A stretch of 9,946 nucleotides of DNA from NCBI GenBank assembly GCA_902489375.1, contig CABTZP010000050.1, positions 1-9,946 on the forward strand, read 5' to 3'. The DNA comes from an uncultured Tissierellia bacterium. Lineage in GTDB: Bacteria > Bacillota > Clostridia > Tissierellales > Peptoniphilaceae. Numbering within the stretch: position 1 is the stretch's first letter; each line of letters begins with the position of its first letter. The notes under the pieces are model-generated. The model did no database searches and was not told where the DNA came from. It saw only the letters and a list, made by a program, of their open reading frames with translations. A program made the translations under genes and the position numbers. Positions 5,956 to 9,946 of this stretch are shown in pieces.

Positions 5956-7953
5956 CTACTCGATCCGGTATTCTTTTTTCATCTCCCGGATGGTATCGCG
6001 GATGGAAGCGGCTCGTTCAAAGTCCAAAATCTCAGCAGCTTTTCGCATTTCCATATCCATGCTGACCAAAAGGTCCTCGATATCTTTTTTGGTGAAGGTC
6101 TCTTTTTGGTCGGCTCCGGCCATTTCTTTCGTATAGGGCGCAAGGTCTTCGGCTTTAATGGCCGTGGAGAGGAGGTCATGGACTTCTTTTTTGATGGACC
6201 TGGGCTCAATATGGTGCTTTTTGTTGTAGGCTTCCTGGATTTTTCTTCTCCGGTTGGTCTCGGCCATGGCCCGGGCCATGGATTCAGTGACCTGATCGCC
6301 GTAGAGAATCACCCGGCCATGGACATTGCGGGCGGCCCGACCGATGGTCTGAACCAGGGAGGTCTCGGACCGGAGAAAGCCCTCCTTATCGGCATCCAGG
6401 ATGGCGATAAGAGAGACTTCCGGGATATCCAGGCCCTCCCGAAGGAGATTAATGCCGACCAAAACGTCGATTTTGCCCAGGCGAAGCTTTCGGATGATTT
6501 CCATCCGTTCCATGGTGTCGACATCGGAATGAAGGTAGCTGACCTTGAGCTTGAGTTCCTCGAAATAGGCGGTCAAATCTTCGGCCATTTTCTTCGTCAG
6601 GGTCGTGACCAGGGTCCTCTCCCCTCGCTGGATCGTCTTTTGAATTTCCCCCAAGAGGTCATCAATCTGATGGACCGTGGGCCGGACCTGAACCGCTGGG
6701 TCAAGAAGGCCGGTGGGCCGGATGATCTGCTCTACCAGGCGGGCGGAATGTTCTCTTTCATAGGGTCCAGGGGTCGCCGACATAAAGACATATTGCGGGA
6801 TGAGCTTTTCAAATTCCTCAAATTTCAGGGGCCGGTTATCCAGGGCTGAAGGCAGGCGGAAGCCGTAGTTTACGAGATTTTCCTTCCGGCTCCGGTCCCC
6901 GTTATACATGGCGTGGAGCTGAGGAAGGGTAGCGTGGGACTCATCGACAAAGAGCATAAAATCTTTGGGAAAATAATCGATCAGCGTATAAGGGCGGGAC
7001 CCAGGCGGGCGGCCGGAGATATGGCGGGAGTAGTTTTCAATCCCGGAGCAAAAGCCGACCTCCTTCATCATTTCCAGGTCATAGAGGGTGCGCTGCTCCA
7101 GCCGCTGGGCTTCAACCAGCTTATTGCGGTCCCGGAGGGCCTTCAGCTGGTCTTCGAGTTCTTCTTCAATGGTGATCACGGCCCGCTCCATCTTTTTTTT
7201 CGAGGTGGCGTAGTGAGAGGCTGGGAAAATCATCACAAAAGACCGGCCCTGGATGATCTCGCCGGTCAAATAGTCAAATTCAAGGATCCGATCAATCTCA
7301 TCCCCGAAAAACTCAATGCGGATGGCTTCCTCAGAGGAAGCGGCCGGAAAAATATCGACAACATCTCCCCGAACCCGAAAGGTCCCTCGCTGAAAATCAA
7401 TATCGTTGCGGACAAACTGGATGGAAATCAGCCTTTTGAGCAGTTCGTCCCGGTCGATGATCATGCCAGGCCGCAGAGAAATGGTCAGCTTCAAATAATC
7501 CTCCGGGTCGCCGAGGCCGTAAATGCAAGATACTGAAGCCACGACGATCACATCCCGCCGTTCAAAGAGGGCCATGGTGGCGGAATGGCGAAGCTTATCA
7601 ATTTCATCGTTGATGGCCGAATCCTTGGCAATGTAGGTGTCCGTAGCGGCGACATAAGCTTCCGGCTGATAATAGTCGTAATATGAAACAAAAAATTCGA
7701 CCGCATTTTCGGGGAAAAATTCCTTGAATTCTGCGGCCAGCTGGGAGGCGAGGGTCTTATTATGGGCAATGACCAAGGTCGGCCTCTGGACCCTTTCGAT
7801 GACATTGGCCATGGTAAAGGTCTTTCCGGACCCGGTGACCCCCTGTAGGGTTTGATAACGGTCCCCGGCTTCCAGCCCCTGAACCAGACGGTCAATGGCC
7901 TGGGGCTGGTCACCGGTGGGTTTAAATTTGGAATGGAGGATAAACTTATTCAT
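5956..7953 (-). CDS. uvrB: Excinuclease ABC subunit UvrB
   Basis: This 665-residue helicase-like protein is the damage-verification factor of nucleotide excision repair. It receives DNA from UvrA and recruits UvrC for incision. It shows Walker A GVTGSGKT (38-45); the beta-hairpin that grips the damaged strand, starting YYDYYQPEAY (91-100); CIYGLGDP (143-150); DESH (337-340); the SAT motif (392-394); and helicase motif VI QTIGRAAR (535-542). A C-terminal UVR domain (about 622-660) contacts UvrA and UvrC. Length and motif order are those of a complete UvrB. The start at 7953 is preceded only by the weak purine run GAGAAAGATGG, but MNKFILHSKFKPTGDQP is the usual N-terminus. It lies 61 nt downstream of ctpA and 60 nt upstream of uvrA, without a terminator on either side. 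No LexA-type GAAC-N4-GTTC box was found before it or before ctpA. Confidence 0.98.
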   Translation of the reverse strand: MNKFILHSKFKPTGDQPQAIDRLVQGLEAGDRYQTLQGVTGSGKTFTMANVIERVQRPTLVIAHNKTLASQLAAEFKEFFPENAVEFFVSYYDYYQPEAYVAATDTYIAKDSAINDEIDKLRHSATMALFERRDVIVVASVSCIYGLGDPEDYLKLTISLRPGMIIDRDELLKRLISIQFVRNDIDFQRGTFRVRGDVVDIFPAASSEEAIRIEFFGDEIDRILEFDYLTGEIIQGRSFVMIFPASHYATSKKKMERAVITIEEELEDQLKALRDRNKLVEAQRLEQRTLYDLEMMKEVGFCSGIENYSRHISGRPPGSRPYTLIDYFPKDFMLFVDESHATLPQLHAMYNGDRSRKENLVNYGFRLPSALDNRPLKFEEFEKLIPQYVFMSATPGPYEREHSARLVEQIIRPTGLLDPAVQVRPTVHQIDDLLGEIQKTIQRGERTLVTTLTKKMAEDLTAYFEELKLKVSYLHSDVDTMERMEIIRKLRLGKIDVLVGINLLREGLDIPEVSLIAILDADKEGFLRSETSLVQTIGRAARNVHGRVILYGDQVTESMARAMAETNRRRKIQEAYNKKHHIEPRSIKKEVHDLLSTAIKAEDLAPYTKEMAGADQKETFTKKDIEDLLVSMDMEMRKAAEILDFERAASIRDTIREMKKEYRIE

Positions 7954-8014
7954 ACCATCTTTCTCAGTTTTGGCGCTTTTTGCTATGCGCGTACAGGAGC
8001 CGCGGGCCTTTGGC

Positions 8015-9253
8015 CTAGGGCTTGACCTTTTCCGAATTTAGCTTTTTTACTTCCTGGATGGCCCGGATGAGTTGGGTATCCTGGCTGAGATAGGGGGTGC
8101 CCATCTTCGTGACGCCTTCCGGAAGGGAGACGGAAATATCCGGCTCAATGCCTTTTTTATGGATATGATCCCCGCTGGGGGTCAGATACTCAGCCATGGT
8201 CAGCTTCAGGCCGGCCTCCTCTCCGTTGATCGTCAGCGGGTAGAGCTTTTGAACAATCCCCTTTCCAAAGGTTTTGTCCCCGATAATCAGGGCTCGATGA
8301 TGATCGCGAAGGGCGCCGACCAGGATTTCACTGGCCGAGGCTGATCCCTCGTTGACGAGGACGACCATGGGAATGGAATCATGAGCGGGATCCGAAGAGG
8401 CGACTTCTTTTTTCCCCTTCTTATCAACAACCGTGACGATGGTCGCTTTGCCGAGAAGCTGGTCAGCGACTTCCTCGCAGGAATCTATGAGTCCGCCTCC
8501 GTTATTTCGAAGGTCCAGGATCAGCCGGCTCGCCCCCTGTTTTTCTAATTCCTTGAGATGCTGGGCAAAGTGTTTGCCGGTGCCTTCATCGAAGCTGTCG
8601 ATGACTAAATAGCCGATTTTATCTTTTAGGATTTCAGAGCGAACGGTATCCACGACGATTTTTTCCCGTTTCATGGTGACCGTCTTTTCTTCTGCCTGAT
8701 CATCTTTCCCTCTTCGGTAGGTGATGGCCACTTCTGTTCCGGCCTTTCCTCTCATGGCTTTCGCAGCCTCGCTCAGGTTTTCTCCCAGGTACTCCTTACC
8801 GTCAACGGCGAGGATTTTATCCCCGGTTCGGATGCCGGCCTTGGCCGCCGGCGAGCCTTCAAACGCGGAAATGACGGTGATCCGATTGTCTTCTTCTACC
8901 CCAACCTTCAGGCCGACGCCGTCAAAATTTCCGGTCGTCTCATCCATGAAGGCCCGGTACTCATCGGGGGTGAAATATTCGGAATAGGGATCCTGGAGAC
9001 CAGCGATATAGCCCTTGTAAATGCCATTTTCAATCTCTTCTTCTTTATAATCATACAGGTAATTTTCATCAATCAGGGCCCGGTAGCTTGTGAGATTTTG
9101 CATGACCTTTTTCAGGTCCATTCTCGTCTCTTTTCCTTCTTTGGCGTTGGAAGGCATTAAAGAAGCCCTGCCTAAGGTCCACCCGCCCAGACCCGCCAGA
9201 AGGATGAGGACGATCCCCGCGATGGTCAAGCCGACTTTTTTCTTGCTATTCAT
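8015..9253 (-). CDS. ctpA: S41 family carboxyl-terminal processing peptidase (CtpA type)
   Basis: This is a 412-residue membrane-tethered serine protease of the tail-specific family, which trims or degrades extracytoplasmic proteins from the C-terminus. An N-terminal membrane anchor (about 8-28) is followed by a helical segment with DPYSEYF (88-94), a PDZ domain (about 107-180, with GVGLKV and GSPAAKAGIRTGDKI) and the peptidase domain. Within it are LDLRNNGGG (246-254), the nucleophile Ser306 in NEGSASASEI, and the base Lys331 in DKTFGKG. The 25-residue Ser-Lys spacing matches E. coli Prc (S430/K455). The ATG at 9253 is chosen because AAGGAG (9259-9264) lies 5 nt upstream. The frame stays open to an ATG at 9376, but that codon falls within about 10 nt of the predicted transcription start. 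It is probably the first gene of a ctpA-uvrB-uvrA unit. The substrate cannot be told from the sequence. Confidence 0.95.
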   Translation of the reverse strand: MNSKKKVGLTIAGIVLILLAGLGGWTLGRASLMPSNAKEGKETRMDLKKVMQNLTSYRALIDENYLYDYKEEEIENGIYKGYIAGLQDPYSEYFTPDEYRAFMDETTGNFDGVGLKVGVEEDNRITVISAFEGSPAAKAGIRTGDKILAVDGKEYLGENLSEAAKAMRGKAGTEVAITYRRGKDDQAEEKTVTMKREKIVVDTVRSEILKDKIGYLVIDSFDEGTGKHFAQHLKELEKQGASRLILDLRNNGGGLIDSCEEVADQLLGKATIVTVVDKKGKKEVASSDPAHDSIPMVVLVNEGSASASEILVGALRDHHRALIIGDKTFGKGIVQKLYPLTINGEEAGLKLTMAEYLTPSGDHIHKKGIEPDISVSLPEGVTKMGTPYLSQDTQLIRAIQEVKKLNSEKVKP

Positions 9254-9391
9254 ACGTTCTCCTTGTTTTGATCCTTGTCTTTTTCGCCGAGCCCTGCTCA
9301 AAAAATGATAGGCTAGGTCAAAAGAAGACAGGGAAATGCCAATCTTAAGGGACGGATGGGTAAAACCCTTGATCATCCGCCATCGTTTTTT

Positions 9392-9400
9392 ATTATATCA
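9392..9400 (-). promoter_or_regulatory. Extended -10 promoter element for ctpA-uvrB-uvrA
   Basis: On the minus strand the sequence reads TGATATAAT, a perfect TATAAT (9392-9397) with the TG extension. No good -35 hexamer stands 16-18 bp upstream, which is common for extended -10 promoters. The predicted start is near 9385, giving a leader of about 130 nt before ctpA. Confidence 0.6.
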
Positions 9401-9408
9401 CTTGCTGA

Positions 9409-9417
9409 TGATACAAT
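9409..9417 (+). promoter_or_regulatory. Extended -10 promoter element for tdk
   Basis: The plus strand reads TGATACAAT, a 5-of-6 match to TATAAT (TACAAT, 9412-9417) with the TG extension. A -35 at the right distance is poor. The predicted start is near 9424, giving a leader of about 70 nt that holds the hairpin at 9449-9469. The element is 8 bp from the oppositely directed ctpA -10. Confidence 0.5.
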
Positions 9418-9448
9418 AAGAGACAGCAAAAAACGAATAGAGAAAGGC

Positions 9449-9474
9449 CGCGATTGCTCTGGAATCGCGCTTTT
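9449..9474 (+). terminator. Leader hairpin with TTTT before tdk, possible attenuator
   Basis: CGCGATT (9449-9455) and AATCGCG (9463-9469) pair perfectly over 7 bp with a 7-nt loop, followed by C and TTTT (9471-9474). It lies in the predicted tdk leader, just upstream of the AGGAAGG ribosome binding site (9482-9488). The four-T run is short for an efficient terminator. It may attenuate tdk, or simply be a 5' stabilising stem. Confidence 0.45.
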
Positions 9475-9495
9475 GAAAATCAGGAAGGGATGGCC

Positions 9496-9909
9496 ATGGC
9501 AAAGCTTTATTTCCGTTATGGTGCGATGAATTCGGGCAAATCTACTTTACTTATGCAGGTTGCCCATAATTACGAAGAAAGAGGGATGGATGTCCTGGTG
9601 ATGAAGCCCGGCGTCGATAAGAAGGGCGAGGATCAGATTGTCAGCCGCCTGGGTGTCCGGCGAAAGGTGGACCGATTGGTTCCTCCGGAGGCTGACCTTC
9701 GAGAGATCGTAAAAGAGGAAGGGCAAAAGCGGTCGATTTCCTGTATTTTGGTTGATGAGGCTCAGTTTCTTCAGCCGGCCCAGGTCAACCAGCTCTTTGC
9801 CTGCGTGATTGATCTGGGGATCCCTTGCATCTGTTATGGCCTGCGAACAGACTTTCAGGGAGAGGGCTTCCCCGGTTCGAACCGCCTGCTTCAGCTTGCC
9901 CATCGCTGA
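9496..9909 (+). CDS. tdk: Thymidine kinase (type II), C-terminally truncated by a premature stop
   Basis: This is the N-terminal 137 residues of a type II (TK1-like) thymidine kinase, the salvage enzyme that phosphorylates thymidine with ATP. It shows P-loop GAMNSGKST (9-17), a Walker B-like ILVDEAQF with the likely catalytic base Glu88, and YGLRTDFQGEGFPGS (114-128), which contacts the nucleoside. Family members run to about 190-200 residues and finish with a lasso loop and a zinc ribbon (two Cys pairs). Here a TGA at 9907 follows LLQLAHR, removing the zinc-ribbon end. Just after it, frame 2 reads IAEAIR (9902-9919) and frame 3 reads AIISMKI (9924-9944), resembling the expected continuation. 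This points to frameshifts and a lost stretch round the first Cys pair. The ATG at 9496 is preferred over 9490 because AGGAAGG then sits 7 nt upstream. It diverges from ctpA. Sequencing error at a contig end is a real alternative to a pseudogene. Confidence 0.85.
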   Translation: MAKLYFRYGAMNSGKSTLLMQVAHNYEERGMDVLVMKPGVDKKGEDQIVSRLGVRRKVDRLVPPEADLREIVKEEGQKRSISCILVDEAQFLQPAQVNQLFACVIDLGIPCICYGLRTDFQGEGFPGSNRLLQLAHR

Positions 9910-9946
9910 AGCCATCCGCGTAAGCCATCATTTCCATGAAGATCTT

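Noticed and set aside
5896..6849. Long plus-strand open frame of 317 codons opposite uvrB
   Set aside because: It lies entirely antisense to conserved uvrB codons and the uvrB-uvrA gap, shows no domain and has odd composition. It is an antisense shadow, as are the other long frames opposite uvrA, uvrB and ctpA.
7954..8014. LexA/SOS box before uvrB, or a terminator after ctpA
   Set aside because: No GAAC-N4-GTTC element is present here or in 9254-9453. The only stems (GGCC-AAA-GGCC, and GCGC with a 10-nt loop) are short and not followed by a T run.
9254..9376. N-terminal extension of CtpA to the ATG at 9376
   Set aside because: The extra 41 residues would push the membrane anchor far from the N-terminus. 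The ATG at 9253 has a strong AAGGAG site, and 9376 lies almost at the predicted transcription start.
9454..9495. Upstream start of thymidine kinase at 9454
   Set aside because: This ATG lies inside the leader hairpin and has no ribosome binding site. Family members begin close to the P-loop, as given by the start at 9496.

Overview
The window looks like chromosomal DNA of a low-GC-type Gram-positive (Firmicutes) bacterium whose GC content is moderately high, visibly above 50% in the genes. The evidence is two class C sortases, strong AAGGAG-type ribosome binding sites, a membrane-anchored S41 processing peptidase next to uvrB-uvrA, and a type II thymidine kinase. The ctpA-uvrB-uvrA order and the composition would suit an anaerobic coccus of the Peptoniphilaceae (a Kallipyga-like genome is a guess only). 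No sequence search could be run.

Layout, right to left on the minus strand: ctpA (9253-8015), uvrB (7953-5956) and uvrA (5895-2926) follow each other with gaps of about 60 nt. They probably form one transcription unit driven by an extended -10 promoter at 9392-9400. UvrA and UvrB are the damage-recognition and damage-verification proteins of nucleotide excision repair. CtpA is a secreted, membrane-tethered tail-specific protease. After a 314-nt gap come two class C sortases (2611-1595 and 1605-763) that overlap by 11 nt and are probably translationally coupled. Both keep the catalytic His, Cys and Arg, but no pilin or LPXTG protein is encoded here. Past the sortases lies non-coding, repeat-rich DNA: a GC-rich block with a degenerate 33-38 bp repeat and a 15-bp tandem duplication (about 480-760), then an AT-richer array of nine 42-bp units built round the palindrome CCCACTTA-N6-8-TAAGTGGG (1 to about 390).

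On the plus strand only tdk (9496-9909) is convincing. It diverges from ctpA, with its own extended -10 element 8 bp from the ctpA one, and a leader hairpin followed by TTTT. Its reading frame stops early. Remnants of the missing zinc-ribbon end appear in the two other frames just after the stop, at the window edge, so it is either a broken gene or a poor end of sequence.

The least explained parts are the 42-bp palindromic array, the orphan sortase pair, a roughly 40-residue Ala/Pro/Ser/Thr-rich insertion in UvrA, and the packed divergent promoters. None amounts to a demonstrated new system. The palindromic array is the best candidate for something undescribed.
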